Shown: piece by piece, positions 41,701-51,105 of the stretch
Numbering within the stretch: position 1 is the stretch's first letter
Layout of the letters: each line of letters starts with the position of its first letter
Source: Xiphophorus maculatus
Lineage: Eukaryota; Chordata; Actinopteri; Cyprinodontiformes; Poeciliidae
Direction: 5' to 3'
Assembly: GCF_002775205.1 (NCBI RefSeq)
Contig: NC_036453.1
Coordinates: forward strand, 10,186,594 to 10,250,593
Length of the DNA: 64,000 nt
Notes under the pieces: model-generated
Database searches by the model: none
What the model was told of the DNA's origin: nothing
The model's input: only the letters and a program-made list of their open reading frames with translations
Program-made: the position numbers and the translations under genes

Positions 41701-42635
41701 ATTCATGGGCTGTTCCAACAAAAGATCAAACTGCCCAGACAACAGTTCAGGTGCTATGGTCACATGTGATACAGACATTTGGTTGCCCAGCTAGATTTCA
41801 TACAGATAGAGGGGCCAATTTTGAGTCTGCTTTACTGCAAGAGCTTTGTAAGTGCTATGGTATCACTAAAAGCAGGACCACTCCGTATCATCCCTCAGGG
41901 AACGGAAGTGTGGAGAGGATGAACCAAACTCTCTTGAATCTGTTGCGGTCCCTTGGATCAGAGAGACAACACAGGTGGCCAGAGTATCTACCTGAACTGT
42001 TGCAGGCTTATAACAACACTGTTCATGGCTCTACAGGTTATGCCCCTTCGTTTCTGATGTTTGGCAGACACTTGAGGCAGCCGGTGGATGTGGGCTTAGG
42101 AGTGGGACAACTCCAGTCTCAGCATGACATGGGAGGGTGGGTTAAAGACCATCATGCAAAGCTGTCCTTTGCTTATGAACTTGCTAAAAAGCACATGACA
42201 AAAGCTGCTTTTTATGGCAAGAAGCAATATGACAGGAAAGCGCAGGCCCTGCCTTTGGCACCTGGTGAGAGGGTGTGGGTGAGAGATAGAAATAGGAAAG
42301 GACAAGGTAAACTGCATCCAGGATGGAATGATGAACCACATGTTATTCTGGAGCAAGTAGGTGAAACAGGGGTGGTATACAAAGTGCAGCCAGAAAAGGG
42401 AGGCCGTGAAATGACCCTGCACCGCAATGCATTGAAACTTTGTATTGCTCCTTTAAAGGAGGAACCCCAGCTGGTGGCTAGTAAGGAGAGTGTGGTAGAG
42501 ACTTGCATAAGTCCCCCATTTTTTGGTGTTATGTTTACCCCGTCAGCTCCTTTTCAGGAAGAGGTTTTAGGACCTCGGCGCTCTGCGAGAGCAAACCTAG
42601 GACAACCACCTGCTCGCTATAGAGCAGCAGATTAG
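38742..42635 (+). CDS. pol: Pol polyprotein of the Ty3/gypsy element (PR-RT-RH-IN)
   Basis: The frame is open from 38742 (after a TGA at 38739) to the stop at 42633-42635, in the -1 frame relative to gag. It has no ATG near its beginning, so it is probably made only as a Gag-Pol fusion. Protease: LLDTGSQ, catalytic Asp codon at 38901. Reverse transcriptase: YLDD at 40269-40280, with LDLASGYWQVEM and FGLCNAPATFQRLM upstream. RNase H: YTDASKHGLGAIL, Asp codon at 40737. Integrase: zinc-binding His codons at 41433 and 41448 with Cys at 41538 and 41547, then the catalytic triad codons Asp 41628, Asp 41805 and Glu 41913, giving the D-D-35-E spacing. A GPY/F-like module follows; no chromodomain is visible. 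No stop or frameshift interrupts it. Confidence 0.96.
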   Translation, partial: WGTASFKLGNPTAEAQAVGTGCITNGQGATAPFIGKCPTIELSMGGVRMTALLDTGSQVTLVQQQVMDSYFPQMKSDRSLVFTLKAANGLTIPYSGYAIMDFEVEGFKIPEKGVVIVKDDCSTHSLIVGMNVIGACWDTVFKSGTSAFSPQKWKSYQVWEEAFTICQRISATKMEGDSLGYVRPACRQGIQVPPNCETMIWGRAPQKMRSRNGLVFIEALPGSEQWGVARTLSVVDRGRLPVRVCNPHPYPIKIGPYEKLGQLHQVEETEIQGTGDLSLTVGSDGVVEVGVTEVVGMEETNSCEEVNKLLTSVDLPPQQKGELQAFLQRWKKVFSVDEEDVGRTDLVQHSIHTGNAAPIKERHRPLPPLMYKEMKTLLADMLNKGIICESKSPWAAPIVLVRKKDGSLRFCVDYRKLNAVTHKDAFPLPRIEETLTSLTKAEWFSTLDLASGYWQVEMDPKDQEKTAFTTPLGLFEFERMPFGLCNAPATFQRLMQQCLSGELTDSALVYLDDIIIYSPDFSSHLQHLENVFQRLCQHGLKLRLDKCKLFQTQVKFLGHLVDKNGVRPDPEKISAVKSYPVPNTIRQVRAFLGLAGYYRRFVPGFAKMARPLNSLLIGIPANKRSEMKITWTADCQEAFEQLKTALTQAPVLAYADFSLPFVLYTDASKHGLGAILAQVQNGREHVIAYASRSLHPAERNDANYSSFKLELLALKWAITEKFKDYLTGAKFTVFTDNNPVAHLQTAHLGATEQRWVAQLASFDFIVKYRAGKENVNADALSRFPVGLSSEDQFAYVTNVAVSPNPSEPGLQTQDWKTAQELDVDLKAVQRYVRQGTLPEAQTRKDLPASTRKILKQWGKLVLRDGVVCRKVTDCKTNATFFQVVCPTSKRREVWEKYHQATAHAGGERTLSRIRQFFYWPNMEKEVHQFQLGCAACSLQNRAEPKAPLHPISVSYPLEVIGLDFLSLGRPTDRYQNILVMTDWFTRYSWAVPTKDQTAQTTVQVLWSHVIQTFGCPARFHTDRGANFESALLQELCKCYGITKSRTTPYHPSGNGSVERMNQTLLNLLRSLGSERQHRWPEYLPELLQAYNNTVHGSTGYAPSFLMFGRHLRQPVDVGLGVGQLQSQHDMGGWVKDHHAKLSFAYELAKKHMTKAAFYGKKQYDRKAQALPLAPGERVWVRDRNRKGQGKLHPGWNDEPHVILEQVGETGVVYKVQPEKGGREMTLHRNALKLCIAPLKEEPQLVASKESVVETCISPPFFGVMFTPSAPFQEEVLGPRRSARANLGQPPARYRAAD
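38757..38828 (+). promoter_or_regulatory. Programmed -1 ribosomal frameshift signal (slippery site and predicted pseudoknot)
   Basis: The heptamer TTTAAAC at 38757-38763 is in the gag reading as T TTA AAC, the canonical X XXY YYZ arrangement, and the next codon is the gag stop TAG. After a spacer of 7 bases, 38771-38780 pairs with 38789-38798 in a 10-bp stem (one T-G wobble), with an 8-base loop GAGGCCCA. Loop bases GGCCC (38783-38787) can pair with GGGCC at 38824-38828, making an H-type pseudoknot with a 25-base connecting loop. The -1 shift leads exactly into the pol frame. The fold is my hand prediction and not an energy calculation. Confidence 0.85.
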
Positions 42636-42660
42636 TGACAGGGACTGTCATTGTAAAAGT

Positions 42661-42669
42661 GTGGGGGGA
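42661..42669 (+). other. Polypurine tract
   Basis: GTGGGGGGA lies directly before the 3' LTR. A purine run at this position primes plus-strand synthesis in LTR elements. It is G-rich and interrupted by one T. Confidence 0.75.
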
Positions 42670-43497
42670 TGTTGTACAGGGGAAAATATGATTGTGTTTT
42701 TATTTTTGTTGTGCTTTGCATGCTTGGGGTTTGTTTTTCTTTTTTTCCCGTTAACAATCCAAACGCACTAGACTGAAGGTGCTTGTCTAGGGAGGCGGAG
42801 CGCACTAATTGGCCGCCGATACAGGTGTCAGCAGAGGCTGATTAAAGCCAAAATAAAAGGAGCCTGAATGGAAGGAGGGAGAGGAACAAACAACCTGTTT
42901 TCCGTAGGCTACAGAAACCGACACGCTGCGGAGCGAGGGGAAGACGGAATCTGCACGTCAGGCGCAGAAGATCGGGAGCTAGATAAACGGCCCAGTACAG
43001 AGGATTAGGGCAGAGGAGAACCTCTGCCCGCGCCTGTAAGTAGCGCTCTATTTTGATCAGAAAGTAGCCATTAGCAGGAAGTACGTCTTCCGGCGGAGTT
43101 TTGGTGCGGGGATGCTGGCGCTTTCCTGCTCTTTCTTTTAGCTGGATCGGGCGGAAGAGGGGCGTTGCACGCCGAAGAGTGGAGCGGTGCTGGAGCATCG
43201 TCCCGTCAGCTGGGGATTGGCGACGGAGTGCGCTGCAGACGGATTACCTCCACCAGAAGCAACCTAAGAAGCGGAGCCCAGCCTGTGGCCTCGGATTGGT
43301 GACTTTTAGATAATTACTGAGCCCTGGATTTTATTGAGGACAAGAGGGCGGTTTTATGGTGCCACTATTCGTGACTTTTATTATTATTTTTTGGTAATAA
43401 AATACCTTGCGCCTGGTCGCTTTGCCGTTTGGGTTTTTGAGTTGTTTGCTCTCCCTTGTACCAAGGACAGAGTGTGGGGCCATATTGGCTGTCAACA
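42670..43497 (+). repeat. 3' LTR (828 bp)
   Basis: Same length and, by eye, the same sequence as the 5' LTR, from TGTTGTACAG to GTCAACA. It is followed by the target duplication TATG. Confidence 0.97.
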
Positions 43498-43501
43498 TAT
43501 G

Positions 43502-45459
43502 CACACCGTGATGTGTGAAAGGCAAATTAGTTACTCATTAGATGCTAACCCAGCATGTTTGTCTCAACGGAAGTCGAAAACAAAGATTTGTAAAATGTAT
43601 AAATGTGATAATGTTGATAAAAGCAATGTGATCAATCTGTGAACTGGAATTGAACTAAAAAGGTTTTAGTAATTATGAAACTGGTTTGCTTTTTCCTTTT
43701 TCTACTTCACATTGATGGAGAAGAGCTGAAAAAAAAAACTGAAATCAGTCTAATTAACAGCCTGATTACTGTAAAAGTGAGGAAGACATACTTAAAATTC
43801 GTATTATTTTGTGTTAGCTGTGGTTACATGGAAGGAGAATCATGCAGCTGTTATCAATTTGAATCATCACTGTTTCCAAGCGTCTGGTAAGTAGATGAAA
43901 TAAGAGTTTTATCCATAATTAAAAACTTCAAGCTTAGAAGTTTAGCTGCTGCAAACAAGGCATTAGAATGTCCAATGCATATTGACACAAGCAGCTGAGC
44001 TTGCTCAATACTAACAGTGTTAATCTGGGTGAAGTAATGGGGGCAAAGTAACAAAGATATCCTGCAAAAGCAGATACTTTCAAAAATCTAGCAACAGCTT
44101 ATTGCTGACCTATCAATAAGCTTCTTGCATTTTAGAGCAGCGTGCCACAAGGCTGAAGTGATAAGAAAGTGACTCAAAGATTAAAACCTTCCTAGACTTT
44201 TGGTCAGAAAACTCTTCCGATCTAAACCCCGCTGATAATCTGATCAGTTCTCCAAAGGCAGGTGCAGAAATAGAAGCCAAATAACTTGTAATTTACTCCA
44301 TTAATGACATTAATGAGATCATAACGGCAAGAGGTCAGTCAGGAATCAGGATTTGGTCCAGAAGTTGATATCCTGAGTGAGGGATAAGGGTCAACACTAA
44401 AAATGTTGATGCTTTGCATAAATGTTATGTGTTATTCACTTGTCTTCACAGTAATAATAATGCTAAATATTTTAAAACTATAGTAATTAATAGTAATAAG
44501 GTCCGATCGGATGTATAAAGAAGCCACATGATGGCGCTGTTGGATAGCAGAATTTCATGTGAGCTGCGGCGCTCTAACACCCTGACACGTTTTTGAGTCA
44601 CATTTCAGTTTAGTAGCAAGTGAAAGTATCAACTACTGTTCAAATCCTGGCTGCACTTGAATTCTTCGGTATTAAATATTCAAGCATTGCAAAATGAGAG
44701 ATGCATTTACCAGTAAAACATTTCATGAAGCAATACATTTTAAATTTGATAAGAAATATAAAATTAGGAAATGAGCTGAAATGTCATGCAGGTTTTTAAC
44801 TTTCAACTGTAAATGCAATAAAGTTGGAAGGTTCACAAAATAGTGTGGAAAACCTATTTTATGCCTGGGGCTTAAAAATATCCTAAACTATTTTATTGAT
44901 AACATGTTTGCAAGATCTAATTAACACAATCAGAGGGATTTTGTCCATCAAGTAAACATGAACGTTGGCCTCATGCTATTTGATAATTAAAAACATGTTT
45001 TGCGAGGAAAACGTGAAATAAAAAAAACAAAGCAGAATATTTATGGGGTATGACTCCCTTCAGGCAAGGTAAGGTAAGTTTAGAGGAGTATTTTCATATT
45101 CCTTTGTATTTATTAGTGGAATGATGTTAGTCGTTTTCCTGAGTTGATGATTTTGTGTATTTGTTCAGCTTCTTTTGTGCTTGTTAGTCACCTTGCCTCA
45201 GTGTCCCTGGTTTGGTTCTATTTTTCTCCTTATTAGTCACACCTGGTTCTCATGCCACTCATCAATTCTCCAAGTAGTGATAAGCTTGTCAGTTTCCTTG
45301 TCAGATTCTCCTATTTTTCACCGTCAAGTATCCTCCATGCTAGCTTCTCTGTGCTCCAGTTGCTTTGCAGTTTCCAGTCAGTTGTTTTCTCAGGTCTCCT
45401 GTGCCAGAGCTTCAGTTGTTCTGTAAAGCTCAGGACACACGACACAACTTTCACAGTAA
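43502..45459. other. Non-coding stretch
   Basis: AT-rich sequence without a supported gene. Short open frames here have no recognisable domain or splice context. Confidence 0.5.
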
Positions 45460-45660
45460 ATCCCAGACGGAAGGACTAGGTCCTGGGTGTTTAGCTCCCA
45501 TCCTCAAGGGCTGGTATAGATGTGTGTCTGCTCCAACACAACTCGCTGAAATGCTCCAAATATCCTCAGTGTGTCAAAGTTCTGCAGAGGTTCTGCTAAT
45601 CAACCATTATCTGATTGATCTGAAATGACTAAACCTTGCAGAAGGTTTAGTCATGACACG
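45460..45660. repeat. Dispersed fish MITE, inverted copy, and adjoining hairpin
   Basis: Blocks TCCTCAAGGGCTGGT, TCTGCTCCAACACAACT and AACCATTATCTGATT match, in reverse orientation, the family seen at 8837-9080. At its end, 45625-45637 and 45642-45654 form a perfect 13-bp inverted repeat with a 4-base loop (arm ATGACTAAACCTT). Confidence 0.5.
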
Positions 45661-45699
45661 AACAGACTGACACAAACAGACTGGTAACGTAGGCCCCTT

Positions 45700-46010
45700 A
45701 GTATGCTGAATACAGGTTATATAATATTTGCTAAAATACTAGCTATGTTGTTAGAAAAAGTGTTTCCTGCATTGGTTCATTTTGACCAAGAAGGGTTTGT
45801 AAATGTTCGCCATGCTGAAAATGATATGAGAAGATGATTTGAAATAATTAATGGAACCACATCTCTGCAACATCCAGTGATTTTATTGTCATTGGATGCT
45901 AAAAAAAGCATTTGACAGGCTTGAATGGACATATTTACTTTAAACACTACAAAGACATGGCTTTAGTCCAGTATGTATGCAGCACTTTGTTGTTAACCAC
46001 GGGCTTTTGT
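45700..46010 (+). pseudogene. Degenerate LINE reverse transcriptase fragment (L1/Tx1 type)
   Basis: Conceptual reading on the plus strand gives IFAKILAMLLEKVFPALV, then HFDQEGFVNVRHAENDMRR, an in-frame TGA, INGTTSLQHPVILLSLDAKK, a one-base shift within a run of A (about 45901-45907), and AFDRLEWTYL followed by TAA. The order and the LSLDAKKAFDRLEW motif identify the finger/palm part of an L1-like reverse transcriptase. With two stops and one frameshift it is an old dead copy. Its other domains are not visible nearby. Confidence 0.75.
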
Positions 46011-49000
46011 TAAAATTGACAAAATTATGCTGAATATTCGAGCATTCTTATGAACCATTAAATTCATGCACCTAAAACTAAAGCCTTAAAAAATCTTAAA
46101 TTATTTTTTTAAAAATTACATTGCAATAAATACATTTATCATGGGTCTTAAATTTTTTCATGGCAGAACAATTTAATCTTGAATTATTCTGTGTAGTTTT
46201 TCTTTTTCTTTTCAGTCAGGCTAAAGTTTGAGTCACCTGCAGACATCTTCACCACGTTTTGTGACTCCAGGTGTTTGAGGCTACTAGTAACTAGCTGCTA
46301 AATACCCATGACAGCTAGCCAGACTTTTTACATTCAACACGGATAAGTGCAAATTTATTGCCAATTTATTGTCTTTTGTACACTTCTGTTGCAATACAGA
46401 TCTTACATTTCATACTGGTCTTGAAACTGTATTAAAAATCTTAAACTTGAGTTTGAGAAAGCTGCAGAAACTCTGTTATGTTTGGGTTGAAAAGATCTAC
46501 ATGACAAGATGTTCAGTTTCACCAATATTTGCTGCAAACCACACAAGAGGCATGATCATGTATAAATATGATTTTAAAATAAACCTGTTTGTAGAGGACA
46601 TATTATCAACTTTGGCAAAAAGAAAAAAAACCCAGAGAGCTCAGTGGAACATTTTATTTGAACCTATAAATGTTTGTTTTATTTTTCACCCTCCTGAGTA
46701 ATTTAGACTTTTGTGTTTTTACATCGTGAAAAAGAAAGTGTAAATAAAAAAAACTGAATGTAAGATAAATAGGTTCATATGTGAAAATATTTCATGTAGA
46801 ATGTCTATTTGTTCATTTTGTTCATTTACCTTCTTCTTTCTTTCTTTCTTTTTTTTACTGTTTTCTCTTTAATGTTGTATAGATACAGATTTTAAAAAGT
46901 TGGCTCCCAGCCTTTATTTTTTGTTAGCTGTCGTCAAATTTGAGGTCAGGTCAGTGACTGGCTCCAGATTTGACTCAAAAATTGTTTGACTGCAACTGAG
47001 GTTGGCTGATCCTGTTTCCATCAAAAGTCCAGTTTTCACCTCTTCTCACAGCAACAGGTCTTTGTGCTGACAGAGTACAGCTGATCCAAATCCACACAAA
47101 CTTTCCCTGACTGGGAATATGGTCTGAAATTGTGGAGCAAAAATTGTAGTTTGTCCCCAGCTTAAGTTTTTTTCTTCAGTAAACTCATTAACAACATAAG
47201 GTTAACTTATATTAACTTGTCTGCACTTGGATCCAACACCAACAGAAAAACACAAAAACCATTCATACATAGGACAATTCACAAAGAAAAACTATTTTAT
47301 TAAAAATAGGCTAAACTGGAGACGCAACAGGAAACTGTTAACAAAAAGGGACTGACCAGACTTTACTTCAGGTGTTTGCAGTAAGATGTTACTTTGTCCA
47401 AGTCTGTTGTGGAGAATTCCATCTCTGCTATTTGTCACATTTAATCCACTTTTAAGAAAACATAATTTCTTATTATTTTTGATTGAATAAACAACTAAGG
47501 AACAAAAACAGATGGACTTTATTTCTAATAACCATCAAGGATGATCAAATGTTTACTGGGCCAAAAACAAAGTGGTAATGCAAGGAAAAAAAATGTAATC
47601 TGCCTTTGTAATTATATTTAGCAGAATTCTAATTAGATTGACATAAACTGTATTTATTTGGTGCTGTATTGAACTCACCTTCCCTGTAAAGTGCTCTGAG
47701 ATTACTTTTGTTGTACAGGGAGACTAAATAAATAGAAGCGAATAAGATTGCAGGCGCTTTATCGAGCTCTCCTTGCGCTGGGCCTTTTCTGTATCTAGTG
47801 GTATTTTTCCCAGAGGTTAATCTCCAGTAATACAGTTACTCAGTCTGCCCTACCTGTGAAAATATCAGGTTGGCCAGCATCCCAAATAACAATAACCTTG
47901 GGCCTCTGTGTTGAATAACTCTAAAAAATCCATCCATCTTCTTTTTTTTTTTTTTTTGTCCTCTCCAGAAGTGAGCATATCTAAACAGAATTGATTGGCG
48001 CAGACGATCATTCATCATAGCGAGCCTGAGCAGGCGTTTAGAGGGAAGGGGAAGGAAGATTTTAGGGGAGGAAGATTTCCGACGGGCTTCAGTGTCATTG
48101 AGGTAAACCGAGTGAATCGATTGGGCTAAAAAGGATCGGCGCGGAGCGTGCAAGTCAGGGGAAAGTTGTGGGAGAGAAAAATCTTCCCCTGCCTTGCATG
48201 GGGCGTGTGACTGATTAAGGATGCTTGTTAAAACGAATGAAGCCTGCATGCTGCAAATTTGGGCCTCTTCAAATTAAATTGCTTATAAAATTAGGTTAGA
48301 ATAAGACTGCTGCTAATTTGATTTCGTTTGCAATCAACTGGAAGAAACAAGACAAGGGGAGAAGATGATGAGTCACATGAGACAATGAGAGAGTCGTTGA
48401 GGTCTGTAGGCCTCCATGCAGATGATTGAATCTGCTGTTCAGCCTGTTTGTATTAATGGCTCTTCTGTGGGCCTGATCTCATCTACTTGACTAGTGAATG
48501 AAAAACTGATATTTTTTTTTCCTTTCTTAGGATTAGTTTTTGATCACAGCAACTTTCTGAGGTTTTTCCTTCCATAACTCACTAATGCATGTTGCCAACA
48601 CTTATTAATCCTGTTCATGTTATATTGAGATGTGAATGTGCAGCCAGGTTTAAAAGCAGACTGTGGAAGTTAGGAGAGAGCAGAAAGCTGCACTGCTTCC
48701 AAGAATAGCTCCATGGATCATTGTTTCGTACAGAGAACAATGACCTGTAATTAAATCCGAGGAAAGTGGTAAGTCCAGCAGGAACTTTTGAAATTACTTT
48801 CATTTAGAAAAAATACAATGGAGCTCCAACCAAGGAGTTTTGATATTTGTCCCAAACTGATATATTTTATTCAGTTGTTGTTTTCAGCCAATCCTAAGGT
48901 TAAGATGCTGAACTAACATTATTACTACATTGAAAACAAGTTAGTGTGACCATCAGAAACTGTAGCCTTGGGTGTTTGCTGATGCTTTCTTTTACTGTTG

Positions 49001-50733
49001 GGGAAAAAGTTTAGCTTCATATTAGACATGCAGTTGCGAATTTTGCCCTTTCATTCGCCAAACAGGTTTGACAGTTTAATCCAATGTGATAATTAAGCAG
49101 TTGGAAGTGAGTCAGCTGAACGGTTTAGGTCAAATCTTTGTTAAATGCTCTTATGGAGCTCATACAAAATAAAATCAGGTTAAAGTTCTAGAGTTCTTCC
49201 TAAAACATATGTGTTGATTTTGAATGTTTGAAAACAGCTCCGCTTTTAAAAATGAGTGACTCTATTTCATCTCCAAGGAAACAGAAATAAAACCTGATTT
49301 CAATGGTTGAAGTTTAAAACCTTTAAGCAAAGTTTAAGTTCAGAGAGTTCACTTCAAGAAGCACCTAAATTGGAACAGGAAATTGCCTCTATTAAGCCCT
49401 ACAGGTTTGTTCTTTATGCTCAGAGCAGTTTGATGTCTTGGAACTGCAAACAGAGCGTGTTAGAGGCTGTAATTTCCTCCATAATGCAAGCCTTACCTAG
49501 ACCATACTGAAGTGCCTTAAATTAGTGGCTCTAGGTTGGGAGAAATTGCCAAAGAGGCCCCTTACGTTCCACTCTGATTCTTCAAATGAGTCAAGTCAAT
49601 TGTGAGGTTTTCTGTTTTGCCCTTTTATTCACTTTCTTCCACAGCTTCAGTGGAGGATGGCTGCAATACTCGCCTCACTCGCCTGTTTTGCCATTCATTA
49701 TTCATCCAATCTTAAAATCCACAGGCTTCACATCCGGCTTATTTCCAGGCAGCCAGCATCACAAGCTGCTCGCTTGTCAGAATTATTCATATTTCAAGCT
49801 CATTTGACTTTCAGCTCTTTTTGAATATGAAGAGAAGTGGAAAGTCAAAAAACAGGGACTCCATCTGTGATGTAAAAAAAAAAAAAAAAAAACATCCCAA
49901 AGGAAGCGCTGTCAAAGTACATGGTGTGTCACCACCAGTGCTCTTTTTAAAGCGTTGGAACGAACAGGTTGCCAAATGTTTTCACTCAGGATGTCCAGTT
50001 CTGTCCTTCATGTTTTTGATGTTTGCCTGGTTCAACAAACCTGAATCGAATGAGTCATTATCAAACTTCTGTAGAATTTTATGGACTAGTGAGGGTTACT
50101 CTCTCATTTGAATGGGAGCAGGACACATCAAAAAACGTGCAAGATACCAGTCACTTCAGGACTGTAAGTGGGTCCTGAAGGTTCAACTTATCCAGGCTTA
50201 CTAAAAGATATCTAGCTAAACCAAACCTGACATCGGCATCATCAGGTTTTTTTATGTCAACCCAAGTTTACTGACTCTGCATGCGGTCCTTGATGAAAAA
50301 ACAGTGGAGCATATAATGGAACAAGTTAAGTGTAGAATAAGAAAGCTGCTTATGAAGAAAGGAAGACCTGAGTAGTTTTGACAGGGATGATGTGGCTCCA
50401 TCCCCAGGGTGCCACAGACTAAACCCTTTCTTTTTTCTGTTTCTTATTTACCAGATCAGACAATTGGATGCTTCGTATTGAGCAGCGCAAACACTGCAAG
50501 GAAATATGCTATTTTATGTGATCTAATTCTATTTTAATATCACTGAATTTTAGTTAATTAGCAAAGAAAACCTGTTAGATGTCACAAAAGGAATCCTGCA
50601 GGAATGCTCTGACTTTGGAAGGAGGCTGAATGCCAGTTCAAGCCTCATATTTCTTTTTTTTTTTTTTTACATAAAGTCTTAATGAAGTAACTTCAAAGGT
50701 TTGCCGTTGCAGTGCGACAAAATGGAAATAAAT
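46011..50733. other. Non-coding stretch
   Basis: No exon could be supported on either strand. Simple-sequence runs are present (a CTTT-rich run at about 46834-46856, poly-T near 47940-47957, poly-A at 49874-49892). Parts around 47990-48250 are of higher complexity and less AT-rich. Confidence 0.5.
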
Positions 50734-51105
50734 TTAAACTGGAGTATGTACATTTTATTAAAAAGTATGTTTTCTGCATATTTGTTAAAACTGTCTCTAT
50801 GTCGTGACAGAATAACATAAGACAGATAATAAGATTGAGGTGCTTTGCTTTTTCCCAGTGCTCCCAGTGATAACTGCAGAAATACACAGCTCTGTCAGAA
50901 ACAACCAATCAGAGCCAGAAGGAGAGTCTTACTGCTGCCAATGATGCTCCTGTACAGGCTGCTCACACTCTCCCCCTTGGTCTCTGCTATGCTACAGATG
51001 GTTCACCACAACAGATTATCTGTCTCATAACAAACAGGGACAGTTTTAACAAATATGTTAAAAACATATATTTTTACAAATGAAATTTATACACTGTAGA
51101 TTTAA
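50734..51105. mobile_element. Candidate piggyBac-like MITE flanked by TTAA
   Basis: TTAA occurs at 50734-50737 and at 51102-51105. The interior ends are long imperfect inverted repeats. The left end (50738 to about 50830) includes CATATTTGTTAAAACTGTC, and the right end reads the complement of the same string, with matching TATGTTTT, ACATAAGACAGATAAT/ATGAGACAGATAAT and AAATTTCATT-type blocks. No transposase is present. The TTAA duplication plus terminal inverted repeats suggests piggyBac, but the outermost bases are diverged. Confidence 0.6.

Larger units (their letters stand above)
36984..43501 (+). mobile_element. Complete Ty3/gypsy LTR retrotransposon
   Basis: The element occupies 36988-43497 and is flanked by the direct repeat TATG (36984-36987 and 43498-43501). 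Each LTR is 828 bp, starts TGTTG and ends CAACA. The internal part holds gag and then pol in the order protease, reverse transcriptase, RNase H, integrase, which is the Ty3/gypsy order. There is no open frame for an envelope protein between the pol stop (42635) and the 3' LTR (42670). A tRNA-type primer site and a purine tract are in place. All coding parts are intact and the LTRs read as identical, so the insertion is recent and may be active. It is in the same orientation as mfap3. Confidence 0.97.

Noticed and set aside
42636-42669. Envelope gene between pol and the 3' LTR
   Set aside because: Only 34 bases separate the pol stop codon from the 3' LTR, so no envelope frame is possible; this is not a complete retrovirus.
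43331-43642. 102-codon frame running out of the 3' LTR into flanking DNA
   Set aside because: The first part equals the frame in the 5' LTR and the rest is host flank. It is a chance fusion at the insertion border.
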